A stretch of DNA of 64,000 nt from Hygrophila difformis (lineage: Eukaryota; Streptophyta; Magnoliopsida; Lamiales; Acanthaceae), in NCBI GenBank assembly GCA_030278955.1, contig JAOANR010000014.1, forward strand, positions 807,063 through 871,062. The letters run 5' to 3'. The notes beneath the pieces were generated by a model. It saw only the letters and a list, made by a program, of their open reading frames with translations. It was not told the origin of the DNA and did no database searches. Each line of letters starts with the position of its first letter. Position 1 is the stretch's first letter. The translations under genes and the position numbers were made by a program. This document shows, piece by piece, positions 1 through 13,999 of the stretch.

Positions 1-218
1 TTCTGATTCTAGTTTATCTTTTAATGTTCACAAGGGCTCAAAATTCGATATTGAGGATTGTTTTGATTGAGCATTCTGTGTGTTTTGATTCCCAACAGAT
101 GTTAATATATTCGTTCTAAACTTTATTGGGAGAAAGAAGCGGGTCAAATCTTAGTATTTACTGCAATGGTACAAATAATAAGTAGAACAACAATAGTGAA
201 ATTGGAATAAGATCATAC

Positions 219-1407
219 GGTTTTTGATCCGCTCCAACAGATGAGACCCCATTAGTATGTCCCAAATTTCCATTATCCTGGAGACAGAATTAATGTCAAA
301 ACGAACATCTACGACTGTGACAAATGAAATCAAATACGCATGAATACGAATCAAAAGCGTAATACCTGATTACGATACTGTTCATAGACAGCCAAGTCAG
401 ATGAGTTTATATGTCCATTTCCATTTATTGTCTCGCTAGAGTAGTTTCCATTCTGTGCGGTTTGACCACTATTACCCTTTTCATCGTCCAACCTTTTCCT
501 CCCAAACTTGGAATCGTAAAACCACTTAAATTCCTGAATCACAGTCCAAAACTGAGACGTGCATTAATACTGAAATCTCATATTCAATTACATCTTCAAA
601 CCAGTTACATATAGGAATGCAGAAAAATCTAGGAATCATTAGGCCATTCATAAATGCTCCCTCCGTCATTTGACTTCATTACAGCTGTAGGTGCAATCCA
701 ATGCATATTTTTAATTTTTGACAATAAATAACTCAAATAGTGTATAAGTAAAACTTATGAAAAGTGACATTTTTAATCTAAGTGATTAGACAATCTAATA
801 ACAGCTCGCTTGCCATAAAAAGTTCGGGCAAAGTTGAACAATTAAAGTGTGGGCGGAGGGAGTACTAAATAGTTCATGCTGTTTAACATCAAGATGCTTA
901 CAAAATAAATGAAACCGTTAAGGGGGAACTATTTGTCACTTCATTAACACCCCAATAACATAACACAGGAAGCAGCAGTCTCAGTATCTCCAATCCCAAA
1001 TGAGAGAGAAGATGAAAAAAAGAGAAAGAACCTTAAAAGACGCCAATATTCGGACATCGTTAATGTTAGTGCATTTCGCATGGAGAAATCAAAGACAACA
1101 ATGGAGGGCCGGAGCATATCCCCTTGCTTGAAATTGAACAACTTTAACATGATAAAGTTTAGCTCCGAGAATATAGGAATTCTTAACGCCTAATCGCACA
1201 AAACACTATCGGAAGAAGAAACAAAAAAGGCAATGAATCGAAGAATCACAGATTTGAACCTCAGTCGAGCACTAGTCAACGCAGCTTGAAATCACGAAAG
1301 AAATCAATTAATACTGCAATTTCAGTATTTGAGATCAAATTGAAGAAATAAAATAAAAAGCGCACTTGAAAAGACCAGCGAGTGGGCAGAGGCTCGTCAT
1401 CGGCCAT
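219..1407 (-). CDS. Katanin p60-like 2 (KATNAL2-like) AAA ATPase, N-terminal part, gene continues left of window
   Basis: Three exons can be joined on the minus strand: 1366-1407 (from the ATG), 366-533 and 219-277. All have GT donors and AG acceptors and the frame stays open. The protein starts MADDEPLPTRWSFQ and continues EFKWFYDSKFGRKR, then an acidic, Asn/Gly-rich stretch ending DLAVYEQYRNQ. The motif around the first junction (W-S-F-Q/E-F-K-W-F-Y-D-x-K-F-G-R-K-R) is what I remember at the N-terminus of plant homologues of katanin p60 subunit A-like 2, a microtubule-severing AAA ATPase. The AAA domain itself would lie left of base 1, so the family call rests on about 90 residues from memory. 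Intron 1 (534-1365) holds a MITE. Two upstream in-frame ATGs exist but this one gives the family-like start. Confidence 0.45.
657..862. mobile_element. Stowaway-like MITE in intron 1 of the katanin-like gene
   Basis: The left end reads CTCCCTCCGTCATTTG and the right end GGGCGGAGGGAG followed by TA, so the termini are inverted repeats of the Stowaway type. The interior is AT-rich and shares the 'aataactcaaat...aagtaaaa...gattagacaatctaat' core seen in the other MITEs of this window. It is about 206 bp long. The left TA target base pair is degraded. Confidence 0.75.
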
Positions 1408-1639
1408 CACCAAATGCAGAACGATCGAATTCCCACGGCCAATCGCTCGACCCTCTACCCCCGCCGCTGCTGCTGCTGCCGCAACACGCCCACGCACTCG
1501 CAGACGCCGACGCAGATGTGGATGCGGATGCGTGCACGTGCTTCACTATATTGGAGTTAAGGACCGTCAGTCGACACTCGCCACGATATTGATGCACTCT
1601 GTGGGTATTTTCTTTGCCCTCTTGTACGTATATATTTGA

Positions 1640-3835
1640 GTTAAAATTTTAAAATTAGAAGAAAACTAAAAAAAGTTAGGGACCTAATCAACCAGCACTA
1701 TTATTAATTTTAAAGAATAAAATAAATGGAGATTTTTCACGTGATGTGTGAAGGTTGGACGGGAATCTTTCTGCTGAGATGCTCAACTCCCAGAAGTACA
1801 GCAAATTTGCCGCAGACGCCAAATGAATAATAATTTCCAATATTGGAGGTTTTTGTCTTTAAGATCCTAATATCCAAGATTAAATTATAATAGTTCACCG
1901 AAAAAAAAGATTAAATTATAATAGATAAAAAGCATTAAGACTGATTTTATAATAAATATGAGATTATGAAAACATATTTTAAATTTTAATAGTATCCGAA
2001 GATTTAAGATTCAAATTTTACAATAAAGATGGGGATTAATAACGAGATCCTACTACTAAATTTAAGATTCTATAATGATCTGAACTTTTTTAAAGAAGTA
2101 TGATTGTAAAATCGCAAGATCCTAAAATTAAGATAGAGATCTTAATAACTATGTTATATAGTACACCCTCATTTTTTTTAACAAGAAATGTTAAGGACAC
2201 ATTTTTCAATTAGTTTAAGTACATTTTAAACTATTAATAACTCAAAATTTTAAATAAATAAAAATTCTAAAAAGTTCAATATTTAACTATAAGACGAGAT
2301 GAATCTATTAAACTCTTTAAACTTTTCCATAACTGAGTTCTCTTGCTTAAGAAACTCTGGCTTTCTCTGATTTTTATCAGTGTTATGTTTTAAAACTGTT
2401 GATGGTTGTGATTTATATTTTGCTGGATGGATGGTCGAACATCGTGAACTTTTTCTGTTTATCTAGTGATTTCTATCTGCTGTCTTTTGCCTGTTTTTAT
2501 TAGATAAGCTCTGTGCATATCATGTTTTTTTTGTTTTGTTTTGTTTTTTATTTTTAGCTTACTATGTATTTGGTCGTTGGGGGTATAGGGTTTTGCTGCC
2601 TGTTCATAGTTGTTACTTGTAATAGTTCAGTATAGGGGAAATATTGTTGAGTCAAGGTTTTGAAATAAGTTCAGCACCAATGATTGAACAATAGAAGAAC
2701 ATCAGCAGTCTACATGCGCGAACTGAAGATTATTTTGAAAGACCGAGACCAACCCAAGGATCTTTCCTAATCTGGAGGTTGTATACTAATATTTCCTTGC
2801 ATGACCCCTTCCCATATTAGTGAAAGAAGATTTGAACAAGTTTCCGCACAAGCTCAATGGCTCTTTCCCAATCTTGAAACAAGACCGTTCAAACTGGCAG
2901 AGCTTCTCGGATAAAGGGAGTTTCTGAGGATTGGAAGGCTCACTTCTCACGATTATCACTTTCGAAATACTCTGAAACTCTATCAAGCTTTCGGAATAAC
3001 TTATTGAGAAGCCACTTCGATTTGCAGCCTCGTGTTCACAGAATCCATTGTTTGCTGCAAGATCGAGCAAGCCTTGAGCGCATCTATATTGTGTTGTGCT
3101 ACAGTCTCCTTAAGTGCATCTGTGATTCATTTAAGGAGAGCACTCAAGGCGGAACTAGAAGAAAACTTCATCGCTTATATCATCTCGTCGAGAAGGAGTG
3201 CTTCACAGGCTTCTTCAGGGAAACTCAAAGTGGGTTAGCTTTGGAGAGTTGAAAAAATAGGTGGAGATAGCTATACCAGAGCCGGAGATAGCGTCAGATC
3301 ACTACAACTATCTGTCTGGAGTTTGGAGTGAATACATTCAACTTATTTTACTACTGTGTGTGTACACATAGTGAAATAATCTCCTATATTGGTATCCCAG
3401 ACGAACTGGGTCAACAACTCTTGTGTTGTTTGTTTACTTTATGCTCTATTTTATTCCGCTAAAGTTAGAGATTGGTAGCTTAATATGTTTGTTCCTTGTC
3501 TGTACACAATCAAACACTTACGCTTACACTGCATAAAGCTTAGACCTTGCACCTAACACATATGTGTCATTCAGTAATATCACCGCTGACTGATAACATT
3601 TTTTTATGATTATCCTCATTGTCCACTGACAAGTTGTTATTCAAAGCTCGTATTTACAAGTACAAATTTTCGTCTATTCGGTAATTGGTAATAGATTCCA
3701 TCGTTATCCATAAAGAACCAGTTAAACCGATTGTGTGACCTTATTGGTGGTATTGTAGAGTACGGCTGCTTTGGATTTGTTTAGTTTCGTGTTATCGATG
3801 TTAATACTCTTTTGATTCTTGTTCGCTCGACTACA
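1640..3835. other. Intergenic, AT-rich, possible decayed retroelement at about 2.6-3.55 kb
   Basis: No convincing coding exon is seen. Around 2200-2330 there is a degenerate stretch resembling the MITE interior (poly-AT with 'gacgagatgaatcta'). Between about 2640 and 3560 the base composition becomes more balanced and short open frames occur on both strands, but none matches a family I recognise. It could be the remains of a long terminal repeat. 1408-1560 is GC-rich leader/promoter of the katanin-like gene with a (GCT/GAC)-rich tract. Confidence 0.35.
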
Positions 3836-6800
3836 TTACATTATCATCTCAGACTTCGGAACAAGAAACAAATGATCTCCATCACGTATGACATTTACGT
3901 CGTCGATTTCTGTGTGCTCTGCATTTACGATTCTTCTAGGAGTGTTGTCTCCGAATTTCTGACCTGTGATATAAACAGGAGACGATCAGATATAATCATA
4001 TAAAACAAGTAGAAAGGTGTTGCATAATGTGCTTCAAGTGTGGGGAAATTGTTAGCAGTTTGACAATAGTTAAGCCAGGAGGAAATGCTTACCTGCTATT
4101 TTTTGCAGCTCTTCCAGTGAATTTGGCAGGATTATTAGCTTGGGTGCCTGCCTTTTATATACTTGGTTATGTAGAAAATTCATGTGAATGGTGACTCTCT
4201 TTTCTGATCCTGTTCCTTGTGCGCCACTTGAATGCAGCATGCAACTGCTTGCACCTGCAGGGTATGCATGTTTAATACTACTATATCGTTTGGAGCCATA
4301 ATCGGTGGCTCTATGTAACTTCTTGTCAATTTCATGGTGCAGAATTTCAAAATCTCTAGAGTCAGCAGCAAAAGGAAGGGGTATTTGGTCACCATCAGAA
4401 GATGGATTTGCACCGATTTCACGTTCAGCTGATTGATGTTTTGCCAATAATTTTGCATCAGAACTGCCTCCTGTAGGTTCATGTTTCGGTGAGTCTTCAT
4501 AGAGATTATCGTTATCTTCTGTGTGAGCACTGCAGTCATCATTACATTCTCCCTCGTGCCAAATTTGGGGGATTAGACTTGGGTATTGTTGGCCCTCAAT
4601 GTCTAAAGTGTTCCATGCTTTCAGTTTCTTAAACCAAAATAGTTATTCAGTTTAGTAAAATAAAAAAAGTGGTCCAAGTAAGAATCTGTTTAGAAATTTA
4701 CCTGGTAAAGATTGTCCATGATGGTGCTTTCATCTGCTGGATTTGCTTGGAGTATGTTCAGAAATGCAGTCTTATTTAGCCTTAGTATTTGAGAGATTTT
4801 AGTTGTTTTAACCCCAAATGGTTGAGGCTTTCCGTATAGAACCCCAATTTCTCCAAACATATCCCCTGGCGAAGCATTTCCAATAATCTGTGTGCATGAA
4901 AGGAGCTAATTAGAATCATACATAATTTTGGCCCTTTGTTTCTTCATTCAAAACTATGCAAGAATTCTTACTTTATCATTCCCATTGATCTTGGCGATAA
5001 GATCCTGCCAGCAAGCAAAAAGTTTAAAGATTTTTAACATTTTCTTTCCTGTTCCGTAGGGAATAATAGTTTAATTAATTAGTTACCACTGCTCCAGAGA
5101 CCAATATGAATGCATCAGTTGGAGCTTCATTTGGCAGAATCACATCTTCTTGAGGAGGGAAGAACTCAGACTCCATCACAGTGACCTTTCAAATTAAGCA
5201 AGTAGAATGAATAAGTAAAAGCGTGGGTCAGTCATTTCAAAGTTGATCTTTCATGAAGAACATGAATCCTAGGCATGAGTAGGTACAAAGGTGGTGTACC
5301 AACTGGAGGATGAAGTCTTGGGAGACTCCTTGGAAGAGCGGAACATGTTGAAGGATGGGATAAAACAGATGGTGTGCAATGCTGGAACGAATAGCTTTGG
5401 GCAATAGATTCAGCTCCTCTTGAGGTTTCAATCCTTCTGTCTGGAATTTGTGACATATATGGGACAAAATTTGATCATGAATATTACGAGGCAACTGGTT
5501 TCTTTTTGCAAATTCTGTTGCAGCCATGATAGAATCGCGCTGCAGAACCAATAAAAAAGATTCCCATATTAGCTGGAACATTACAGCAAGTGTCCCCTGT
5601 TGAAGGCAAGAAATGTTTGAAAGGAGAAAAAAAACCTACAAAATCTTGGGTGCGGCAGGTCCTGTGAACTACAAGGTTTGTCATGTTGCCTATGAGGTAA
5701 GATGTCAATCCCATGTTGAATAGCATGTAAAAAATATCAAACAACATCTCTTCTGAGTTTTCGGCATGAAAATCCCCATAACCTGTTGTTGTTAGGGTCA
5801 CAATAGACCAATACAATGCCATTATATATCTGTCCCTCACTTTTAGTTTCTTAAAATTTCTATCGACTGTTCCAATCCAGGTTCTTTCGGGATCGTGGTA
5901 TCTATCAGCAATCATGTAGTTAATACACCCCGCAAAATGTACAACATACAGTGTGACCTGTATTCAGTCAGTCAGTTGAGGTAGCAATAGCATTGAGAAA
6001 TTAAGATAACAGTAGTCAAACATGTTAACTGAACTAACAGAGCAGTGACTTACAAATATAAGTTTGGTGCAGCGAATCCAGAAATAGTTGAATCGAATGT
6101 CCTTTTCAAGCCTGAACAGAAACAAGTCATTTAATGACATAGTGATGTTGCTGAAAAAAATTTTACGATGAAAAAATTTAGAGGGGTCCGAGACCTTGCA
6201 AATAGGGCACTGACTCGTCTGAGACGCCAAAGTCTTAGCATGCTTGGCATGTTACAGACAAGTCCTCCATTGTGATCTGTGAAGTGGAGGTTCAGAGAAT
6301 GAAATGGTACTGTTGAACAGACATCCAACATGAACCAGGTCGACAGATACCTGTGTGTAGATTATTGCACAGGGAGGGAATCATACTTGTTCAGGTACGT
6401 ACATATTTAAGAGTTTTTTTGCCTTCAAAAACAAACTTGTAGTAGTACATACCAAGTATTTACCTTTTAGCTATTTTTTTCGGATCATTGACTACTACAC
6501 CTGAGTGACTATCAACATATGCCACAAAGAATGTGAGAACAATATCAACAGCAAAGAAGATGTTGACTATGTTGTCAACAAAGAGCAATGCATCATGCTT
6601 GTAAGTAGGAAATGCTAACTCAAATGGAGAAACCCAAGCCGAGTAGATGACAAGAAGAATAAGGTACATCTCCCAAGCCCTGAAATGATTAATGATAAAA
6701 AAAAAAAAAAAAAAGAGAATCATGAGTTAGTAGTTTCTTTCATCACAAACTTTCATGTTCTGAGAATTGAGGCGAACTACAAAGGTTAATTATATACCTA

Positions 6801-6907
6801 TACCGTGGCTCTAGTGGGGAAATTATATATCTTTTATAGTTTGTTGTTCGATTGATCTTAGTCCCTAGGGATGGGGAAAGCTCACTAGAAAATAAGCCTG
6901 TGCTCAT
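3836..6907 (-). CDS. Shaker-type inward-rectifying K+ channel, KAT1/KAT2 group
   Basis: Plasma-membrane voltage-gated K+ uptake channel. Eleven exons: 6798-6907, 6464-6679, 6195-6350, 6054-6111, 5640-5957, 5300-5539, 5087-5185, 4972-5004, 4702-4887, 4093-4627 and 3836-3963. They sum to 693 codons (692 aa; KAT1 has 677) and every junction keeps frame. In order: S1-S2 ([15 protein letters not shown]), S3, the Arg-rich S4 [17 protein letters not shown], pore [14 protein letters not shown], the C-linker [14 protein letters not shown], a cyclic-nucleotide-binding-like domain ([19 protein letters not shown]), an acidic linker, and a C-terminal KHA domain (KRVTIHM... [11 protein letters not shown] ... 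DGDHLFLV). There are no ankyrin repeats, which separates it from AKT1/AKT2. KAT-group channels typically act in guard cells or phloem. Odd point: the frame is open for 16 codons upstream of this ATG and still looks like the family (FLSRRFCIEKY), but no ATG lies in it, so the true start is uncertain. Confidence 0.92.
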
Positions 6908-7682
6908 GGGATATTTCTCTATGCAGAATCGACGACTTAGGAAGCTAAGGTTTTCTCAAGTAGAATCGACGACAGCATCTGAATTTCAACAGTATTAGCT
7001 CTCAAGTGTACAGTTAGTTCTTTTAAAACTTGGTGTTGATACTAACTTAAGAAGTGGAGTTTTATATATAAGCCCAAGGCTAAGGTTTCCCTCCCTTCCC
7101 ACTAATTTTATTCTTTTGAAGGAAGTTTTCTTACATACTTGGCAAGAACATATTTGGAAGAATCATGCAAGCAAGTTGTCATTTAGGGGCACTAGTAGAA
7201 TGAATACTCGGAATGATTTGAAAGCTTGTGGCAGACAGCCTAAATTCTGTCAAAAGGTACAAAGTTGCAGAAATGATGCTAGGGGATAGAAGAAGGGTAG
7301 GGAGGTTGGTTTGGGGAATAAAGAAATGTTTTTTTGATTGCTGTATGTGGTTTCATTCAAGTTGGTGGAGATGGTTGAAGCACCATATCCATAGGACAGC
7401 TATATATATATTGAAGCAGTGATTGTATGTATGTATAAAGACAAAATTCATGAGAGGAAATTAGTGACTTCATTTCAAAAACTAGAAATGGACAAACAAG
7501 ATTAGCACCAGGTAGATCTTGGTGTTACAGCCTACATACAGGCAAAGTCAAGTGTTAACTTAGCATCAATCCCAAGCCCTAATTAACACGAGAATTTTAG
7601 ATCATGCATGCGAGTTCATGTGTAATGTAGAAGGGCACTAACTAGTTTTATCTCTCAACTTTATGTTGGTAATTAGTTACTA
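6908..7682. other. 5' flank of the KAT-type gene
   Basis: On the minus strand an ATG at about 6978 opens a short reading frame (MLSSILLEKTLAS, then stop) that overlaps the family-like N-terminal codons in a different frame. The rest of the stretch is AT-rich and shows no further coding exon. Confidence 0.4.
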
Positions 7683-8131
7683 CTCCCTCCGTCCCAATAT
7701 AAGTGGCCCCTTTCTTTTGGGCACAGGAATTTAGGTAGTGGGATTTAGTAGTTAAAGTGGTGTGAGTAAATTTGACTAATTCATCCATTTAATTTATAAT
7801 GGTTACATTTGACTTTTAGCCATATTTATTATTTAACTTTGACTTAATGTTATGGTAATGATATAGAAAGACAAAAATAGTCAAGTGTGATCTTGTTGGA
7901 ATCGTCTAATCGTATAGTTTTAGAATATATATTTTATATAATTTTTATTTATACCCATTTTGAGATATTAATGGTTAAACATATATAGGGACTTTGTGCG
8001 GAAAGTACAATTGTCATTGTTGTGGGGTTTTTAATCATGTTTATGTTAATCTAATTTACTTAAAAGGGAAAGTGGTCACTTTTAATGGGACACCCCAAAA
8101 AGGAATATTGGCCACGTTTAATGGGACAGAG
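7683..8131. mobile_element. Stowaway-like MITE (long form)
   Basis: The element begins CTCCCTCCGTCCCAATA and ends AATGGGACAGAG, with TA on both sides (7681-7682 and 8132-8133). The interior contains the shared core 'cgtctaatcgtatagttttagaatatatat'. It is about 450 bp long. A second, internal copy of the right end ('ttttaatgggaca') lies about 40 bp before the terminus. Confidence 0.85.
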
Positions 8132-8385
8132 TACTATCTTGTGGTCCTTTAACTATGTGAGCAATAGTACAAATACAATGTACAACAGGCGTGGGCTACT
8201 AACTGTACATAATTTATGACCATCATTCATCATTCATTGTTAATATGAAAATATTAAAAAGTTTTCCTCTATCCCCTTATTTTTATTTATTTTGATTTTA
8301 AATACTATTCGTTGATTAATTATTAAATAAATTTACTGAACTGTGTGACCAAAATTTTTGGACCTCATGGGAAATCTATAATATA

Positions 8386-8741
8386 CTTCCTCTATTTTCT
8401 TTTATTTGCTACGGACTCACTCAGCACGCAGTCCAATACACATTTTAAACAATTAATAACTCAATTTCGGTATAAGTAAAAATTCTAAAAGTTCGATATT
8501 TAGAAACTACATGATGAGATGAATCTAACAAGATCTCACTCTTAAGCTTCGGAATGAGATCAAGTCCTATTTATTGTTCTACGCTATCCCAGCCCGAATA
8601 TTTAATATGATGAGAAAAAACGGCTTCTTCATCTTTCTTCAATAAAGATCTGATCTAAACTATGATAAAAATTGAAATCAAAGTAATCCAATGAACAGTA
8701 CCAAAAATTGATTTGGGGCAATAATTTGCGAACGGAGGAAG
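8386..8741. mobile_element. Stowaway-like MITE, diverged
   Basis: The ends CTTCCTCTATTTTCTTTTA and GCGAACGGAGGAAG form imperfect inverted repeats, with TA at each side. The interior has 'aataactcaattt...aaaattctaaaag' and 'gatgagatgaatctaacaagatc', the common core of this family. Confidence 0.7.
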
Positions 8742-10479
8742 TATAAAATTTGTTGATCTTATGAATAGTATTTGTTCATTAATGGGCTTTAAATAACTTA
8801 TATTGTCTAATTTTTTTGAGACATAATTAGATTTTGAGCAAAGTATAACTTATATTGTATTATTTGTTTACTTATAATTTAGTACTTTATTTTAAAGAAT
8901 ACATTTTTATAAAATACTGTAGAAAAATAACATACATTGTTGAAAAGAGAATAATGCAAATTGATTGTTTTTTTTATATTAAAATTAATTAAATAGATGC
9001 ATATCTAAAATATTTTTAAAGTATAATTTAATTAAAAATAATGTGAAAGTTGTTCGAGAAAAATATTTACATTGTTTAATAAAATTCGATATTTTAGTAA
9101 TTAATCTTTATTTAGTAATAAATATTACCAATTATATTATGTAACACGTATAATATAATAAATTTGTTTACTTAGATATTTTGAGTTAAATATTTTATTT
9201 ACTTCATAAATTGGATTATATCTATATTGAATGTATGCATAATTGTTTCGGTTAACATTTAAAACAATGATCCAAATTTAAAGAAAAAAAATTAGTAATT
9301 ATGATTTTATTTATTCTTTTTGTTTGATTAGGATTATTTTTTTTGTCCTAAAGATACATTTTACTGAAAAATTGGATTAGATGATAGATTACAAAATATT
9401 CTATACATTGTTTAAAAATGTGTGGTTGTGTCGTTATGAGAGGTAGCTACTCGGCTACTCTTGTACGGCCATAAGGGCAATTTGGTCCCAGGCCAGCGTG
9501 CACTATCATAAGCCACCTTTCCTAATCATTTTCGTCCAATGCCGGCGGTGTTTAGGTATGTTATTGGTGTTTATATGAATGGTGGACCCTATTAACTACA
9601 CTTGTCGCCCATGGTTAATAGGATACACAGTTAATATGATACACGCTAGACATCTTATGTACTGCATTTAGGCTGGATAGACATTATAGTTCAACATCCA
9701 CTCACTCATTTCAATGCATAATGTATGTTATGGTTAAAGTACCGGTATAGGACGGTGTAATGTTTAAATACTATATTTACGTTCTTGTCTTTCATTAATG
9801 TCCATTTCCCTTATAATTCCTCCGGAGCTATTCCTCACTAAGTACGTTGTACTACACCTTACAATTGATGTTTGTTACATAATATGTCTTCCAATTGATG
9901 GCGTAGTGCATGGCGATTAGGTTTGGGGATGAGCGGACTACTTAGGTTGCGTTTTATAGGTGTATTGATGTTGTTATTTCTATTGTTTGTCTTCACTTGC
10001 TTGATAGTTGGTATTGTGGTCAGTGTGTTGCATAGGTTGTAAGTAGTAGTAATACTAATAGTATTATGCACTGATATACTAGATGGGCCGTTGTGCCTTA
10101 GCATTACTTGGTATTGGGCCCGTGGCCACCACATGTTAATTATAGGTATTTGGATTATTCAGGACTTCTGCCCGTCTATCTTTTGTGACTATAATAATTA
10201 TCTGTTGATGTTTGGATTGTTATGATACTGTCACCTTGCAGGGCAAAATATGTTTATTTTCTCGCTTCCAATTAATTGCATGATTAATTGTCTCGTCTGC
10301 AAAACACCTCAACCTTGTACCACCAACCCTAATCTAATCTAATTGGCCACTAGATTTGGTGAGTTAGTGTGATCAATTTATAATTTTTGGGGGTAATAGT
10401 AATACATTGGCCTTAGCTCCACAATTAATCATGATCACAGTTTTATTCTTTTTCCTGACTCCAACTCTCCGACAGCAGC
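8742..10479. other. Intergenic, no recognised gene
   Basis: 8760-9460 is extremely AT-rich. 9460-10240 is more balanced and has open stretches on both strands, including a 91-codon minus-strand frame at 9859-10134 of low complexity (Asn/Thr-rich). I do not recognise any of it and do not call a gene. It may be a decayed transposon. Confidence 0.4.
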
Positions 10480-10611
10480 TTATGCTAAGCTAGTTTCCAC
10501 TGGAGGTGCCTTCTGATCTACTGGAGCAGGTGTACCTGCAGGTGCTCCGATATCTTGGAAACTGCAGCAACTGTGGGTTGTGGCTACAAAATCATTAGCA
10601 AAAACTGACAT
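10480..10611 (-). CDS. Possible small Pro/Ala-rich peptide (43 aa), doubtful
   Basis: The frame from ATG 10611 to TAA 10480 encodes 43 residues: MSVFANDFVATTHSCCSFQD followed by a Pro/Ala-rich tail (GAPAGTPAPVDQKAPP). The codons upstream of the ATG continue in frame with a hydrophobic run (VFCIVVFMSVF), so a longer secreted arabinogalactan-peptide-like precursor may once have been encoded. No upstream ATG is present in that frame. It could equally be chance. It stands alone in repeat-rich DNA. Confidence 0.25.
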   Translation of the reverse strand: MSVFANDFVATTHSCCSFQDIGAPAGTPAPVDQKAPPVETSLA

Positions 10612-10849
10612 GAAGACCACAATGCAGAAAACGGTCTTTGTTCTTACTACTTTTATAATTGTCGGAGTGTGATCTCCTCTCTGATGATGGATGTGAGTGA
10701 GACACTACTGCAAGCACAATTGCCAATTAGCTAGAGAGTAGGAGTGTGTGTGTGTTGGTGTTGGTGACTGGTGAGTGAGATTGAGAATTGAGACAAGAAA
10801 TGGAGTATATATAGACAATTTGAGATCGAGGAAGAAAACAAGAATCTTC

Positions 10850-11510
10850 CAGCTATGGTTCGACATCATGGGACATTGTTTCTGGCTTCCCTTTGGGTTC
10901 TTTGGCTTGAGCACAATGCTATACTATTCAAGGGTTGGTGCATTAAGAGGGAGATTTTTTGCATGGCTCTTGACCTCCAGAATGCTCAGCGGTCTAACAC
11001 TCTTTCAGAGGTCCAAATGGTGCATTGCAATGGGCATGGCGCAATGGGATCACTGTTCGTGATGATGCGGGGCGCTGGCTCGGGGGATGTGGTCATCTCG
11101 GAAACTACACCAATATGTAGCTCTCTGCCCTGGCTAAGGGCCTTGAATTTGTTCCAACATTTGGGGATTAATCACATTACCTGCTGTTCGGATTCGAAGC
11201 TAGCTCTTGGTCTATTGGATTCATGCTCTCATTTCCATCCCATGGCTGGCACTATCATGAGAGTTGCATTTTACACCACATCCTTCGAGTTGACGCATTT
11301 GCTAAACGTGGTGCTTTTATCGAAGATTTCTACACGATGTGAACCTTCCCTTGATTTTGTTCTTGAGAACATTGCACCGGATGCATCATGCGTGTGGTTC
11401 TCGCAACCTTAGTTGTTTTGTGGTTCTTGTTTTTCATTTACTTTTTTCAATTTTTGTTTTTCATTTTGTTTTTCTGGCTTTGACTTCTCGGAAAAAAAAA
11501 ATTAAAGAAA
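10850..11510 (+). pseudogene. LINE (non-LTR retrotransposon) 3'-end remnant, RNase H region
   Basis: The plus-strand frame 10855-11412 shows motifs typical of plant L1-type LINE C-termini. These are a Trp-rich segment (LASLWVLWLEHNAILFKG) following the reverse transcriptase, and RNase H-like text with HITCCSDSKLALGLLDSC and a histidine-rich stretch after it. Conserved segments appear shifted between frames, the reverse transcriptase is missing upstream, and an A-rich tract follows at about 11490. This fits a 5'-truncated, decayed insertion. Nothing suggests it is active. Confidence 0.6.
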
Positions 11511-12179
11511 TAACGCACGTGGGAATAGGGCAGGCGGAACCCGGAGTCCGGCACCATGGCCAGAATATCAGATTCCTCATTTCAGTTTCAATTGCCTTGA
11601 AAGCAAAGCGGAAGCCTGAACGTGCAAAAAAATTTTAAATATCGATATCAGTGTCTATATTGTCCATGGAAATTTACAGAAATTTCAAAAATATTCTAAA
11701 TTTTAAGGAAAATTTCGAAGATATTTGAAATATTTTAAGAAATCATAGAAATTAGTATTTATGAAAACATAAATTTTAATTTGTTTAAAAAAAATTTAAA
11801 AAACGAAGATATTTTAAAAAATTAAAATTTAGGTCAAAGTTTTGAAAATTTAGGTCAAGTTTGGAAAAATATCGAAGTCGAACGAAATATTATATGTGAA
11901 ATTTCGCTTCGGATGTTGCGAAACCCAAAATTTCGGTCCTTGTTTTTATTTGTCTCTTTTGTCCGCAAACCATCACAAGCATGTTCAAGATTTGCAATGA
12001 CGTACGTATAAGTTGCTTATATCAAGCAAATCTATCTCCTACCATAAAAACACCGAGCAAAAGTAATTGTCCTACAAAACTTTAACCGACACGGGCTCTC
12101 TGTTATTTTCCTCACTATGGTAGAAGAAATTGGAAAGTATAAACATAAATTGCAGATCAGCAAGCAACAAAAAAAGATT
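11511..12179. other. Intergenic, 'aaatttc'-rich low-complexity DNA
   Basis: 11640-11940 is built of short variations on 'gaaatttc/aaatattt', with no coding signal. 12000-12179 is the likely 3' flank of the eL20 pseudogene. Confidence 0.4.
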
Positions 12180-13827
<1,648 letters not shown>

Positions 13828-13999
13828 CTGCCGCAAAAAGATCCAGAAAACCAAAAGCATCAGACAGGCATTCAAGTCTAACTAACATGAAATCAAACTG
13901 AATAAAAACATCAAAAGAGGAAAGCACACACACCTTGTAGTCTCCCTCGGCACTCTGAATCTGATCTGCCTTGGGAGTTGGGAGGTGTGTTAGGGTTTT

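Noticed and set aside
70..105. Text 'tgtgttttgattcccaacag' resembling the end of the Copia LTR at 30350-30375
   Set aside because: No primer-binding site or gag follows and the match is short; it lies in the katanin-like gene's intron region. Treated as chance.
9859..10134. 91-codon Asn/Thr-rich minus-strand frame
   Set aside because: Low complexity, no motif, no splice partners; not called as a gene.
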